Assembly: GCA_947167155.1 (NCBI GenBank)
Contig: CAMVHB010000013.1
Span: 1-53,749 of the forward strand
DNA: 53,749 bases
Direction: 5' to 3'
DNA from: an uncultured Lachnospiraceae bacterium
GTDB lineage: Bacteria; Bacillota; Clostridia; Lachnospirales; Lachnospiraceae
Below, in pieces: positions 1 to 9,131 of this stretch (position 1 is its first letter; each line of letters opens with the position of its first letter). The notes under the pieces were generated by a model. That model was not told the DNA's origin. It saw nothing but the letters and a program-made list of their open reading frames with translations, and ran no database searches. Made by a program: the position numbers and the translations under genes.

Positions 1-49
1 ACGCCCCTTGTGGACTTTCACCACAGACTGACGGCATGCCCGTCATACT

Positions 50-84
50 AAAAAAAAAGGGGGCATCGCTCTTGCGATGCCCCC
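50..84 (-). terminator. Rho-independent terminator of the 19.5-kb minus-strand gene run
   Basis: An 11-bp perfect GC-rich stem (GGGGGCATCGC at 59-69 with GCGATGCCCCC at 74-84, TCTT loop) is followed on the minus strand by nine T residues (A tract 50-58). It lies only 6 bases past the stop codon of the LCP gene. Both stem and T tract fit an intrinsic terminator reading leftward. Confidence 0.93.
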
Positions 85-90
85 TTTATG

Positions 91-1311
91 CTATTCCTGC
101 TCGCTCTTCAACTTGTTCAACTCCGATGTCGACCCCTCATACAAAGGATTGTATTCAACGGCATCCTTCTCTGTAACGCCTGTCTTTTTTGTGATCCTGT
201 AGCTTATATCCTGCACTGTCTCAGAGCATTCATGCGCTGTATCAGCGTAGAGCTCCTCATAAAGCTTTTTGACATTCGTCTCAGCCGTACAGGGAACAAC
301 AGCATCATTGATATTCCCGCCGTATTCACCGGCAACTTTAAAGAAGGGATATCCGCCTGTTTTTGCTATCGAATACTCGCGGAGTGCCACGGCATGCTGG
401 AGTATCTCATTCGTATCAAAGGAGGTCGCTATCTTCGGAGCAAGGACAGTCACAAGGTCGAGGAGCTGATCCATATTGCACTCCTTTGCCTTTTCCACGA
501 GCTTGCTGATCACAGTCCGCTGCCTTGTAGCCCTCATGAAATCATCACCGCTGGTATATCTGATCCTGCAGTAGGCAGTAGCCTGCATACCGTTCAATAG
601 CTGAGTCCCGCTCGACTTCACGTAAGGAGACGTCTTTCCGGTGTCCTCCGCCATCTCCTCAATATACATATTGAGCCATTGTATCTCTTCCTTCGTGACA
701 TCGATCTCCACACCGCCTACCGCGTCTATGCAGTCTATAAGGCCGCTGAAGTCTATGGCTACAAAGTTCTGGATATTCAGATCGAGATTGCGGTTCAGCA
801 TATTGATGGCATTCTCATGGCCGCCCACCGCATAAGCATAATTGCACTTCCGAAGCATTCCCTTGCCGTCCACATCCATTACGGTATCCCTGTAAACGGA
901 GATCATGTTCATCTCCTTTGTATCGAGATTGATGGCACAGATGATCATTGAATCTGAATTTCCGGAGTCATAATTTCCGGCGGAACGGTTGTCAACTCCA
1001 AAGAGGGCTATGGTCTCAAAGCCCTTCCTGACCTCCTCGGTATGTTCCGTAACAGAGTTTACCGAGATGGCTTCACTGCTTATCTCAACATGGCTGATCT
1101 CGTTTAAGGCCTGAACAGCTCTGCTCCCGTACCTCATCCAAAGGAAGAGGACTATCGAGAGGAAAGTCAGTATAGCCATCTCGACAATGAGGAAAATGGC
1201 TCTTCTCCTTCTCTTCCTCTTCCTCGCGGCTATACGCGCGGCGCGCTGTTCCGGAGTCCTCTGCCCCGAAGACGGCCTTTCTATCTTTTTGATGGAATTG
1301 TCCGAAGCCAT
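91..1311 (-). CDS. LytR-CpsA-Psr (LCP) family wall-polymer ligase
   Basis: LCP enzymes move lipid-linked anionic or capsular glycans onto peptidoglycan at the outer membrane face. The 406-residue protein has a very basic cytoplasmic N-terminus (Arg/Lys-rich, about 17-37), one membrane helix (about 38-59) and an extracellular LCP domain. The hallmark segments are visible: LFGVDNR (103-109), the SDSM strand (119-122), SVYRDT (138-143) with the conserved Arg, and the distal RYTSGDDFMRATRQR block (251-265). ATG start. It is the last gene of the polysaccharide cluster, directly before the terminator, which suits the final attachment step for the glycan made by the upstream genes. The exact acceptor and polymer cannot be read from sequence. 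Confidence 0.93.
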   Translation of the reverse strand: MASDNSIKKIERPSSGQRTPEQRAARIAARKRKRRRRAIFLIVEMAILTFLSIVLFLWMRYGSRAVQALNEISHVEISSEAISVNSVTEHTEEVRKGFETIALFGVDNRSAGNYDSGNSDSMIICAINLDTKEMNMISVYRDTVMDVDGKGMLRKCNYAYAVGGHENAINMLNRNLDLNIQNFVAIDFSGLIDCIDAVGGVEIDVTKEEIQWLNMYIEEMAEDTGKTSPYVKSSGTQLLNGMQATAYCRIRYTSGDDFMRATRQRTVISKLVEKAKECNMDQLLDLVTVLAPKIATSFDTNEILQHAVALREYSIAKTGGYPFFKVAGEYGGNINDAVVPCTAETNVKKLYEELYADTAHECSETVQDISYRITKKTGVTEKDAVEYNPLYEGSTSELNKLKSEQE

Positions 1312-1343
1312 AAATCTTTCCCGCCTTTCTTAAAAGGACGATC

Positions 1344-2666
1344 TTAAAAACCGTAATTGTCCGTACCCATTGAAAGATTTTCATTGTAGTACGGATCTCC
1401 CTTTTTGATGACTTTTCCCCATCTTTCCATGAGGATGTCATTTGATTCTTTTGAGCTCAATGGTTCCCTTCCCAAATACCTTGCAGTGACCTCCGGCTCA
1501 TAAACAGTCCTTAGCCCGTGCTTTCTTGCCCGAAGGCAGAAATCAAGCATGAGGTCACGCCCGATAAGCTTTTTGTCGAAGCCTCCCGAGCGCCTGAAGA
1601 ATTTTTCGTCTATGAGGCAGAAGGAAAAATCCACACAGGACACATCATTTCGAAGGGCTATCCGGCCGCCGTAGCCGTTTGAAAAAACACTCTGTCCGTG
1701 GCAGGCGCTGTAGCAGATGCCGCTCTTATCAAATATGAAGCCGCAGTTTGAGACCGAAAAAGCCGCCCCGAGGAACCTGCATCCAACTACTGCGACGTCA
1801 GGCTGGGAAAGGACACCGTAAAGCTTTTCAACGGCATGCCTTGTCGGGAATCTCACATTCTGATCCTTCAGAAAAAGGAAGCTGTCCCTCTTCATGTCAT
1901 AGCTGCTGCCGTCATAGGTGACTTTTACATACAGGGCGTCGCTCAAAAAATAAGACCGGACAAAGGCCTTTATATCCTGCCGCCTCAAGGATGCTTCAAC
2001 TATGGCCGCGGCCTCAAGCTCAAAGCCCGTCCGCTCCCTTCTGTCGTAGGAAACCTCCTTCTCTCCGCCCCTCTTGTGTATGAGGAGCTTTGGGATATGA
2101 AGGATCTTCAATCTTCTTTCCGTGAGCCTCAAGAGAAATTCCCATTCCGGAAGCCTTTTCGTATGCTCCGAAAACTTGCCGGCTCTTCTGAAGGCCTCCC
2201 TCTTTACGACAAAGGAGGTCCCGATATAATTGGTCTGGCGAAGGAGCTCGATATTGATGCCGCTCCTGAAATACGGATTTCTCCGCTCGCCGTCCCAAAG
2301 CTCGTCGGTGTCGCAGTATAGCATAGCCGCTTCTTCGTCATGAAGGGCTTTTTCCGCGAAAGCAAAAAGGGCATTTTCCGAAAGCCTCTCGTGCTGTCCC
2401 AAAAATAATATGTAATCACCACGGGCGCTGTCAATCGCATAATTTAACGAAAAACCCCTGCCCTTTTGGGGCGAAAGACGTCGATATTCTACTCTTTCGT
2501 CACCGGGAAACATTTCCGAGACGAAGACTTTAAAACCGCTTTCATTGTTCTGATCTATAAGAAGCAGCTGAAGATCGTCCATCGTCTGCGAAAGCAGGGA
2601 CTCAAGGGAGTCTCTGAAGTAGTCGGGATCCGTATCCTTTAGGAGCATCACTACGGTAAAGAGCAA
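1344..2666 (-). CDS. Family 2 glycosyltransferase with a second GT2-like half
   Basis: The 440-residue protein opens with a GT-A fold typical of GT2 enzymes: strand FTVVMLLK (3-10), the N-acceptor-like stretch GRGFSLNYAIDSARGDYILF (69-88), YCDTDE (117-122) as the probable metal-binding Asp motif, and EWEFLLRLTE (174-183) as the catalytic-base region. The C-terminal half has another GT2-like ending (GGFDKKLIGRDLMLDFCLRA near residue 370), as in rhamnan/galactan-type glycosyltransferases. The start appears to be TTG at 2666, because the first in-frame ATG would cut into the first beta strand. It sits 2 bases after the initiating transferase gene, so it probably adds a sugar to that lipid-linked glycan. 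Donor and linkage are unknown. Confidence 0.85.
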   Translation of the reverse strand: MLFTVVMLLKDTDPDYFRDSLESLLSQTMDDLQLLLIDQNNESGFKVFVSEMFPGDERVEYRRLSPQKGRGFSLNYAIDSARGDYILFLGQHERLSENALFAFAEKALHDEEAAMLYCDTDELWDGERRNPYFRSGINIELLRQTNYIGTSFVVKREAFRRAGKFSEHTKRLPEWEFLLRLTERRLKILHIPKLLIHKRGGEKEVSYDRRERTGFELEAAAIVEASLRRQDIKAFVRSYFLSDALYVKVTYDGSSYDMKRDSFLFLKDQNVRFPTRHAVEKLYGVLSQPDVAVVGCRFLGAAFSVSNCGFIFDKSGICYSACHGQSVFSNGYGGRIALRNDVSCVDFSFCLIDEKFFRRSGGFDKKLIGRDLMLDFCLRARKHGLRTVYEPEVTARYLGREPLSSKESNDILMERWGKVIKKGDPYYNENLSMGTDNYGF

Positions 2667-2668
2667 TA

Positions 2669-4093
2669 TTATTTACCGCCCTTCCCGTTAAAGACTATGC
2701 CGATTGTCTTCAGTATGATCTTCGCATCAAGGGCAAGCGAGAAATTCTGGATGTATTCCGTATCAAGGGCCACGACCTCTTCAAAATCCGTGATGTCGGA
2801 CCGCCCGCTCACCTGCCACATACCGGTGAGTCCCGGCTTTATGGCAAGCCGCGCCTTGTGATGGTATTCATAATTCTCAAATTCCGCTTCTGTCGGAGGG
2901 CGCGTTCCAACAAGGGACATATCCCCTTTCAGGACATTGTAGAACTGCGGAAGCTCGTCTATTGAGTGCTTCCTCATGAAATGCCCTATGGGAAATACTC
3001 TCGGGTCATTTTCCATCTTGAACATATTGCCCTTCATCTCGTTTTCCGCGGCAAGAGCCTCCTGAAGTTTGTCCGCACCCACATGCATGGTCCTGAATTT
3101 GTAAAACAGAAAGCGCCTTCCGTTTCGCCCTATCCTTGTAGACTTGTAAAAGATAGGACCCGGTGACTGATGCTTTATGACGGGGCCAAATATTATTATC
3201 GCTATTCCCGTGAATACAAGTCCGACAAGTGCCCCGATTATGTCAAAGAACCTCTTGAAAAAAGCCTGTCGAAGGGTCAGCATCTTCATTGATGAGGTAA
3301 GCACTGTATAGGATGCGTATCGCTCCACCGTGGTATTCATGAGAAGCCTGTCCGAGTAAACAAGGGAGGTATGCACAGTGACTCCGAGTTCGATGAGTTC
3401 GGAGGCAAGCGCCTCCGAGGACGATCTCGTATTCCCGTCTATAAATACCTCGTCAACGACATTCTCCCTGACATAGTTCAGGAAGCCGTCAGCGTTCGCT
3501 ACAACGGGTATCCCCTCTATCGTCTCGCCGGTCCTGTCCTTGTCTACAACTACCGCGCCGATTATCCGAAATTCCGTATATCTGTTGCAGGAAAGCTCAT
3601 GAAGACAGCGTGCCGCATTATAATCCTCGCACACCACAAGCATTTCTGACTTGTTCACGTCGTGGAGCATCCGATACCTTATGAGCCTCTTCCAGAGCAC
3701 CCTCGCAACGTAAAGATAGACGATCGAAAAACCGAGATACAGGAAGATCAGGGTTCTTGAGTAGTCGAGCGACTTCTGGGTAGCGTAGAAGTAAACAAGG
3801 ATGCATCCGAAATTCAGTATGCAGTGAAGTAACGCAGCCCGAAGCTCCTGATACTTGTTCCTTCGCAAAATCCCGTTGTACGGGTCGGAGAAGAAGACGA
3901 CAAAGATATCGAGCACCGCGATGAATATCGCAAGGGTTGAATAGATGCCGTTATCCAAAAGCTCGTCTTCTGATCGAAAAGCGCCATTCATCCTGATGAG
4001 ATAGGCCGTTAAGAAAGCCAACTCCAGACATATTATGTCAAGCAGCGTAAAGTCAAGGTGCTTCACCCAGCTTCTTTTTCCGCGCCTGTACAT
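2669..4093 (-). CDS. Polyprenyl-phosphate hexose-1-phosphate transferase (WbaP/CpsE type)
   Basis: This enzyme starts lipid-linked glycan synthesis by moving a sugar-1-phosphate from a UDP-sugar to undecaprenyl phosphate. The 474-residue length and layout match the family. There are four N-terminal membrane helices (about 14-34, 49-69, 86-104, 111-131), a cytosolic nucleotide-binding-like domain (about 148-250), a further membrane segment (about 282-305) and the catalytic bacterial sugar transferase domain. Signature motifs are KRFFDII (280-286), SPGPIFYKSTRIGRNGRRF (310-328), KFRTM (332-336), DELPQ (379-383), GTRPP (396-400) and KPGLTGMWQVSGRS (419-432). ATG start. It lies between GtrA and a GT2. 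The first sugar cannot be told from sequence; Gal, Glc or GlcNAc are usual. Confidence 0.95.
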   Translation of the reverse strand: MYRRGKRSWVKHLDFTLLDIICLELAFLTAYLIRMNGAFRSEDELLDNGIYSTLAIFIAVLDIFVVFFSDPYNGILRRNKYQELRAALLHCILNFGCILVYFYATQKSLDYSRTLIFLYLGFSIVYLYVARVLWKRLIRYRMLHDVNKSEMLVVCEDYNAARCLHELSCNRYTEFRIIGAVVVDKDRTGETIEGIPVVANADGFLNYVRENVVDEVFIDGNTRSSSEALASELIELGVTVHTSLVYSDRLLMNTTVERYASYTVLTSSMKMLTLRQAFFKRFFDIIGALVGLVFTGIAIIIFGPVIKHQSPGPIFYKSTRIGRNGRRFLFYKFRTMHVGADKLQEALAAENEMKGNMFKMENDPRVFPIGHFMRKHSIDELPQFYNVLKGDMSLVGTRPPTEAEFENYEYHHKARLAIKPGLTGMWQVSGRSDITDFEEVVALDTEYIQNFSLALDAKIILKTIGIVFNGKGGK

Positions 4094-4135
4094 TTCCTCT
4101 TCCCGTGCCTCCTAAGATCGGAATGCGATTCCTTT

Positions 4136-4627
4136 TCAGATATCCTTTTTCCTTGCGGTCCGAAAGACCAGTATCTTGCTGAAAAGATAATTTGCCGTAA
4201 TGACCAGTATCTGTACAGCCAGCTTCATCCACATATTCGGAAGGTTGAGTACCTCTACGGTAAGATACAGCAGAAACTCCTCCATCCCGAGCGTCAGGAG
4301 CCTGCCGGCAACAAAAAGCCAAAGCTGCACCAGAAACGCCTTTGGTCCGTGATTGTGCCGGGGAAAGACCCATTTCCTGTTTGTGAGAAAGGCAAACAGC
4401 GTAGTAAAGGCCCATGAGAGAGCGTTTCCTATGAGGATGGGCCAGCCAAAGGTCTCTGTAAAGAGCGCATAGGTGATAATAGCTACAAAAAACGTCCCGA
4501 GCCCGAAGATCCCGTACATCATGATCTCCTTCAGCTTGAAATAGATCGGGATGACTACTCTTGTCCCGCTGCTCTTTTTGAAGACGGCATTGAATATGGC
4601 GTCGAGAAAATCATTTACCTCTATCAA
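4136..4627 (-). CDS. GtrA family four-helix membrane protein
   Basis: A 163-residue protein with four hydrophobic segments (about 36-56, 63-83, 97-118, 129-150), the layout of GtrA proteins. These are thought to flip or help move polyprenyl-phosphate-linked sugars for glycan decoration. Motifs such as NRKWVF after helix 2 and NYLFSKILVF near the C-terminus are typical. The start seems to be TTG at 4627, preceded by GTGAGG at 4633-4638, which overlaps the rfbC stop codon and so suggests translational coupling. The next gene begins 42 bases later. Substrate unknown. Confidence 0.85.
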   Translation of the reverse strand: MIEVNDFLDAIFNAVFKKSSGTRVVIPIYFKLKEIMMYGIFGLGTFFVAIITYALFTETFGWPILIGNALSWAFTTLFAFLTNRKWVFPRHNHGPKAFLVQLWLFVAGRLLTLGMEEFLLYLTVEVLNLPNMWMKLAVQILVITANYLFSKILVFRTARKKDI

Positions 4628-4637
4628 AGGAAAAGCC

Positions 4638-5210
4638 TCACGCCTTCAGGCTCTCAAGGTAGGCCTTGTAAGTCATGTTCACCTTGTCCTTCTCCGAGAG
4701 TATGACATCGCTCTCGCCTGTTCCCTCCGGGAAGGGCCAGTCGATCGCAAGATCCTTGTCGTTCCAGAGGATCCCGCCCTCATCATTCGGATGATAGAAG
4801 TCGGTGACCTTGTAGCAGAATTCCGCCTCATCGGAAAGGACAAGGAAACCGTGGGCAAAATTTTTCGGTATCATGAACTGCTTTTTGTTCTCTGCCGAAA
4901 GCCTTACACCAAACCACTTTCCAAAGGTCTTGCTTCCTTTCCGAAGATCGACTGCCACGTCAAAAACTTCGCCCTTTATGACCCTCACAAGCTTGTCCTG
5001 GGGGTGGTCGATCTGAAAGTGAAGTCCGCGGAGGACGCATTTTTTCGATGCGCTCTGATTGTCCTGTACAAAGTCATAAAAGAGACCGTTTGCTTCCATG
5101 TCCTTCTTGTTGTAGGTCTCCATGAAGTAGCCTCTCTCGTCACCAAAGACCTTTGGCTCTATCACCGCAAGCCCTTCTATACCGTTGCAGTTTTTTTCAA
5201 CTGTGATCAT
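4638..5210 (-). CDS. rfbC: dTDP-4-dehydrorhamnose 3,5-epimerase
   Basis: RfbC turns dTDP-4-dehydro-6-deoxyglucose into the L-configured 4-dehydrorhamnose, the third step of dTDP-L-rhamnose synthesis in the cytosol. The 190-residue cupin has the family's landmarks: FGDERGYFMETYNK (22-35), the catalytic His in RGLHFQ (His64), a DLRKGS turn, and the HGFLVLSDEAEFCYKVTDFY strand pair. The length is normal. ATG start at 5210. It lies 17 bases downstream of rfbA; with rfbB and rfbD all four enzymes of the pathway are present in this cluster. Confidence 0.96.
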   Translation of the reverse strand: MITVEKNCNGIEGLAVIEPKVFGDERGYFMETYNKKDMEANGLFYDFVQDNQSASKKCVLRGLHFQIDHPQDKLVRVIKGEVFDVAVDLRKGSKTFGKWFGVRLSAENKKQFMIPKNFAHGFLVLSDEAEFCYKVTDFYHPNDEGGILWNDKDLAIDWPFPEGTGESDVILSEKDKVNMTYKAYLESLKA

Positions 5211-5227
5211 ACATTAACCTCTTTTCT

Positions 5228-6106
5228 TCAAAGACCTTGTGCAACATCTATGATATATCTTCCGTACTCCGTCTTCTCAAGCTCGCGGCCGAGCTTCAAA
5301 AGCTGATCCCTGTCGATGAAGCCTCTCTTGTATGCTATCTCCTCGATGCAGCTTACATAGAGTCCCTGGCGCTTCTGGAAGGTTGCTACGAAATTTGCGG
5401 CAGAAAGAAGCATGTCGGGATTCCCGGTATCAAGCCATGCGAAGCCTCTTCCGAGTGTCTCAACATGGAGTGTCTTTCTTTTAAGATATTCATTGTTCAC
5501 TGCAGTGATCTCAAGCTCTCCTCGTGCAGAGGGTTTGATCGATTTCGCGATCTCCACAACGTCATTGTCATAGAAATATAGTCCCGGCACAGCATAATTC
5601 GACTTCGGTTTTTTTGGCTTTTCCTCGATCGAGACCGCCATACCGCTTTCGTCGAATTCGACAACCCCGTATTCCCTTGGATCCCTGACATAGTAGCCGA
5701 ATATAGTGGCGCCCTTTTCTTCTTCGGTCCTCTTTGCGGTATCGAGCAGTATCCTCGAAAAGCTCTGTCCGTAGAAGATGTTGTCACCGAGCACGAGAGC
5801 ACAGGCGCTGTCGCCGATGAAGTCTTCGCCTATGATAAAGGCTTCCGCGAGACCGTTCGGTGCCTCCTGGACGCTGTAGCTCATCTCCATCCCAAGCTTG
5901 CTCCCGTCGCCGAGAAGCTCCCTGAAAACCGGAAGATCCCTCGGTGTTGATATCACAAGTATCTCCCTTATCCCCGAAAGCATCAGCGTTGACAGCGGAT
6001 AATAGATCATCGGCTTGTCATAGACCGGCATTATCTGCTTGGATGCAGCCATTGTCAGGGGATAAAGTCTCGTCCCGGAGCCCCCTGCAAGGATTATTCC
6101 TTTCAT
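5228..6106 (-). CDS. rfbA: Glucose-1-phosphate thymidylyltransferase
   Basis: RfbA joins glucose-1-phosphate and dTTP to make dTDP-glucose, the committed step of dTDP-rhamnose synthesis, and is usually feedback-inhibited by dTDP-rhamnose. The 292-residue protein shows the nucleotidyltransferase signature [16 protein letters not shown] (3-18), the [17 protein letters not shown] segment after it, [10 protein letters not shown] with the metal-binding Asp, and the [20 protein letters not shown] block. Length matches the family. ATG start with an AAAGGAA Shine-Dalgarno. It lies 42 bases downstream of glf. Confidence 0.96.
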   Translation of the reverse strand: MKGIILAGGSGTRLYPLTMAASKQIMPVYDKPMIYYPLSTLMLSGIREILVISTPRDLPVFRELLGDGSKLGMEMSYSVQEAPNGLAEAFIIGEDFIGDSACALVLGDNIFYGQSFSRILLDTAKRTEEEKGATIFGYYVRDPREYGVVEFDESGMAVSIEEKPKKPKSNYAVPGLYFYDNDVVEIAKSIKPSARGELEITAVNNEYLKRKTLHVETLGRGFAWLDTGNPDMLLSAANFVATFQKRQGLYVSCIEEIAYKRGFIDRDQLLKLGRELEKTEYGRYIIDVAQGL

Positions 6107-6148
6107 TTCAAATTCCTTTCAGCCAAAAAAAATCTTAACCCCTAAATT

Positions 6149-7267
6149 TTATGATAATTCGTCCGCAAGCGCAAGCGCTTCGGCTATGACCTGATCCATA
6201 TTGTAATAGCGGTATTTTCCAAGCCTTCCCGCAAAGTAAGTATTATCCTCCTTCTTTGAAAGCGAAAGGTACTTTTCATAAAGGGCGTTGTTTTCATCAT
6301 CATTCACGGGATAATAGGGCTCATCCCCCTTCTTCCACTCAGATGAGTATTCGCGCGAAATGATCGTAACAGGAGACTCTGCCCTTTCAAAATGCTTGTG
6401 CTCTATTATCCTTGTATAAGGAATCTCCTCATCCGTATAATTTACTACGGCATTTCCCTGATAGTTTTCTTCGGGGAGGCACTCGGTCTCAAACCTCACG
6501 CTCCTGTAGGAAAGCGGTCCGAAGGAATAATCAAAATATTCGTCTATCTGCCCGGTATATATGAGTTTGCCGTATTCGATCTTTTCTCCCGTGGAAAGGC
6601 AAAGATCATTTTTCCTTATCTTGAGGAAGTCCTCACTGAGCCGCACTTCTGAGGGCGAGAGCATCTTTTCGGCCATCAGAGTGTAGCCTCCGATCGGGAT
6701 GCCCTGATAGCGGTCTGAAAAATAATTGTTGTCATATGTAAATCTCAGGGGAAGCCTCTTGATGATAAATGCCGGAAGATATTTGCAGTCACGCCCCCAC
6801 TGCTTCTTCGTATAGCCCTTTATGAGTTTTTCGTAGACATCTGTCCCTACAAGCGAAAGAGCCTGCTCCTCAAGATTCTTCGGCTCTTTGATGTCAAGGG
6901 AGCTTATCTGCTTTTCTATGATCTCATGCGCCTCACGCGGCGTTTTGATGTTCCAGAGCTTTGAGAAGGTATTCATGTTGAAGGGCAGGTTGTAAAGCTC
7001 ATCCTTGTATACTGCTATGGGGGAATTGATATAATTATTGAACTCTGAAAAACGGTTCACAAAATCCCAGACCCTTCTGTCCGAGGTATGGAAGATGTGT
7101 GCTCCGTACACATGGACATTGATCCCTCTCTCTTCCTTCGTATAGGCGTTTCCCGCGATGTGATCCCGCCTGTCAATAACGAGGCACTTCTTTCCCTTCT
7201 CACTTACCGCGAAGGAAAAGGCCGCGCCGAAAAGCCCTGCTCCGACAACCAGAAAATCATATTTCAT
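6149..7267 (-). CDS. glf: UDP-galactopyranose mutase
   Basis: Glf is an FAD enzyme that converts UDP-galactopyranose to UDP-galactofuranose, the donor for galactofuranose in bacterial surface glycans. The 372-residue protein opens with a Rossmann dinucleotide-binding loop (VVGAGLFGAAFS, 6-17), ends its second strand in DRRDHIAGN, and carries the family's NVHVYGAHIFHT and YTKKQWGRD motifs. The C-terminal ITREYS/GRLGKYRYYNMDQVI-type region (here IISREYS and YRYYNMDQVI) is also present. Its start overlaps the upstream gene by 11 bases. This suggests the exported polymer contains galactofuranose as well as rhamnose. Confidence 0.95.
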   Translation of the reverse strand: MKYDFLVVGAGLFGAAFSFAVSEKGKKCLVIDRRDHIAGNAYTKEERGINVHVYGAHIFHTSDRRVWDFVNRFSEFNNYINSPIAVYKDELYNLPFNMNTFSKLWNIKTPREAHEIIEKQISSLDIKEPKNLEEQALSLVGTDVYEKLIKGYTKKQWGRDCKYLPAFIIKRLPLRFTYDNNYFSDRYQGIPIGGYTLMAEKMLSPSEVRLSEDFLKIRKNDLCLSTGEKIEYGKLIYTGQIDEYFDYSFGPLSYRSVRFETECLPEENYQGNAVVNYTDEEIPYTRIIEHKHFERAESPVTIISREYSSEWKKGDEPYYPVNDDENNALYEKYLSLSKKEDNTYFAGRLGKYRYYNMDQVIAEALALADELS

Positions 7268-8042
7268 GTTCCACTCTCCCCGTGTATCCGTATCTTATTA
7301 TCGCTTTGTAATAATAAAGAGATTCACTGTCCTTCGGTCTTTTCACGATCAAAGGAAGCTGTCTTGCAAACTCCCGAAGGCATGACCTTTTGTACTCTTC
7401 ATCATTCTCCTCTTCATCATAAACCATCTCATTGTATAGAGAAAAGATGACATCCGACATATATTCCCCGCAATAGTAGAGGGCGTCCGTAAAGGCCGCC
7501 TTCTTTTTAAAGAGCTTTCTCATATAGGAAAAGCCCCTCAAGGACTTAGCGGTTTCTTCAAAACTGCCGCCCTCATCACCACGGATACTCACAAGCCTTT
7601 CCGGTGTGAAACGCACGTCTTTACAGTGCATCAGATATGATGCCAGAAAAGCGCACGAGCACTCGTTTTTGAAGGACGGCTTGAAAGCAAGACCGTGCTT
7701 TTTGATCACAGAGGTGCGAAAGAGCTTGTTCGAAAGCATGCTCTCATCATGGAGCCTGAAGAAAAGCCGGCAGGCCATGTCGGGTGAGGAGAGCACTCTT
7801 TTTACTGTCTCCGGACTTTCTTCGTCAGGTGAAGTATAGCCGCAGAAAGACATCCCGACTCCACGGATATTCTTTAATAAATGTGAAGCCGCATCCTTAC
7901 AAAGAGCTGCTCCTTTTTCAAGAAATATCACATACTCTGTCCGAAGCCCCTTGATGGCCTCGTTCATTTCAAAAAAATTCCCGCTAATTACACAAACAGC
8001 CGGCGGAGCAAAAAAGCCATCCTCCGCCGGCATATTTTTCAT
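7257..8042 (-). CDS. Degenerate GT2-like glycosyltransferase protein
   Basis: About 261 residues. I recognise the middle of a family 2 glycosyltransferase: EMNEAIKGLRTEYVIFLEKG matches the usual 'N..I..A.GEYI.FLDSDD' stretch, and LSNKLFRTSVIKKHGLAFK matches the 'NKL(Y/F)..' segment. The N-terminal nucleotide-binding strands are missing, however, and the metal-binding Asp motif is replaced by EKGA. It may be a noncatalytic partner, a diverged enzyme or a decaying gene. The start is uncertain: ATG at 8042 lies 1 base after the rfbB stop, and an earlier ATG at 8069 would overlap rfbB. No clear Shine-Dalgarno supports either. The end overlaps glf by 11 bases. Confidence 0.6.
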   Translation of the reverse strand: MKNMPAEDGFFAPPAVCVISGNFFEMNEAIKGLRTEYVIFLEKGAALCKDAASHLLKNIRGVGMSFCGYTSPDEESPETVKRVLSSPDMACRLFFRLHDESMLSNKLFRTSVIKKHGLAFKPSFKNECSCAFLASYLMHCKDVRFTPERLVSIRGDEGGSFEETAKSLRGFSYMRKLFKKKAAFTDALYYCGEYMSDVIFSLYNEMVYDEEENDEEYKRSCLREFARQLPLIVKRPKDSESLYYYKAIIRYGYTGRVEHEI

Positions 8043-8043
8043 C

Positions 8044-9129
8044 TCATCTGTTGCAGTACATCTCATCATAATATTTCTGATAAGCCCCGCTCGTCACATT
8101 TTCCATCCAATCTGAATTGTTCAGATACCACTCTATCGTCTTTCTGATGCCGACCTCAAATGTGGTCTCGGGGTACCATCCAAGCTTTTCCCTGATCTTG
8201 TCCGGAGCTATGGCATAGCGTCTGTCATGCCCCTTTCTGTCAGTCACATAGGTAATGAGGTCTTCCGAAATATTTTTCTTCCTCGGGTCTGAATCGGGGA
8301 GAAGCTCTTTTAAGGTCTTAAGGATCGTCTTTATGATATCGATGTTCCTTCTTTCATTATGCCCGCCGATATTGTACTTTTCGCCGAGAACACCCTGCTC
8401 CTGAACCATGTCGATGCCCTTTGCGTGATCCTCAACATAGAGCCAGTCCCTGATATTCATGCCGTCTCCATATACGGGGAGAGACTTCCCCGAAAGAGCA
8501 TTGTTTATAATAAGCGGTATCAGTTTCTCCGGGAACTGGAAGGGCCCGTAATTGTTTGAGGTATTTGTGATGTTCGCCGGGAAATGATAAGTATCAATAT
8601 AGCTTTTGATTATGAAGTCACTACCCGCCTTCGAGGCTGAATAAGGGCTGTGCGGATCATAGGGAGTAGTCTCATAAAAGTAGCTCTTTCCGTCGTCAGG
8701 GAGAGAACCGTAAACCTCATCCGTGGAAACATGGAGGAATTTGTGATCAGGGAGGAAGCTCCCGTCCTCCTTCTCCCAGGCCGCCTTTGCACAGTTTGCC
8801 ATAGTCGCGGTCCCGAGCAGGTTCGTCTCTATGAAGACCTCCGGATTTTTGATGCTCCGGTCCACATGCGACTCGGCTGCAAAATGGACAACGCGGTCAA
8901 TATCATTTTCACTGAACAACCTTTGAATCGTTTCCCGATCGCAAATATCCGCCTTTACGAACTCATAGTTCTTCCTCTGATCCACGCCTTTCAGGTTCGA
9001 GAGATTTCCGGCGTAGGTCAGCTTGTCGACATTGATTATCCTTATGTCGTCGCCGTATTTTTTGAACATGTAATGAATATAATTGCTGCCTATAAAGCCG
9101 GCTCCGCCGGTAACGAGATATGTATGCAT
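8044..9129 (-). CDS. rfbB: dTDP-glucose 4,6-dehydratase
   Basis: RfbB uses bound NAD+ to dehydrate dTDP-glucose to dTDP-4-dehydro-6-deoxyglucose. The 361-residue extended short-chain dehydrogenase has the N-terminal TGGAGFIGSNYI loop (7-18), DKLTYAGN, VVHFAAESHVDRSI, the STDEVYG motif with the catalytic Asp/Glu pair, and the active-site YSASKAGSD (Tyr-x3-Lys). RDWLYVEDH is the usual C-terminal substrate-domain motif. Length is typical. ATG start, 2 bases after rfbD ends. Confidence 0.97.
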   Translation of the reverse strand: MHTYLVTGGAGFIGSNYIHYMFKKYGDDIRIINVDKLTYAGNLSNLKGVDQRKNYEFVKADICDRETIQRLFSENDIDRVVHFAAESHVDRSIKNPEVFIETNLLGTATMANCAKAAWEKEDGSFLPDHKFLHVSTDEVYGSLPDDGKSYFYETTPYDPHSPYSASKAGSDFIIKSYIDTYHFPANITNTSNNYGPFQFPEKLIPLIINNALSGKSLPVYGDGMNIRDWLYVEDHAKGIDMVQEQGVLGEKYNIGGHNERRNIDIIKTILKTLKELLPDSDPRKKNISEDLITYVTDRKGHDRRYAIAPDKIREKLGWYPETTFEVGIRKTIEWYLNNSDWMENVTSGAYQKYYDEMYCNR

Positions 9130-9131
9130 AT

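Noticed and set aside
1-49. Two small hairpins (GTGG/CCAC and GACGG/CCGTC) at the window start
   Set aside because: Too short and cut by the edge; no gene or element can be assigned.
4551-5306. 251-codon plus-strand open frame across gtrA/rfbC/rfbA
   Set aside because: It spans three well-supported minus-strand genes; its composition is what the reverse frame of GC-rich third positions gives.
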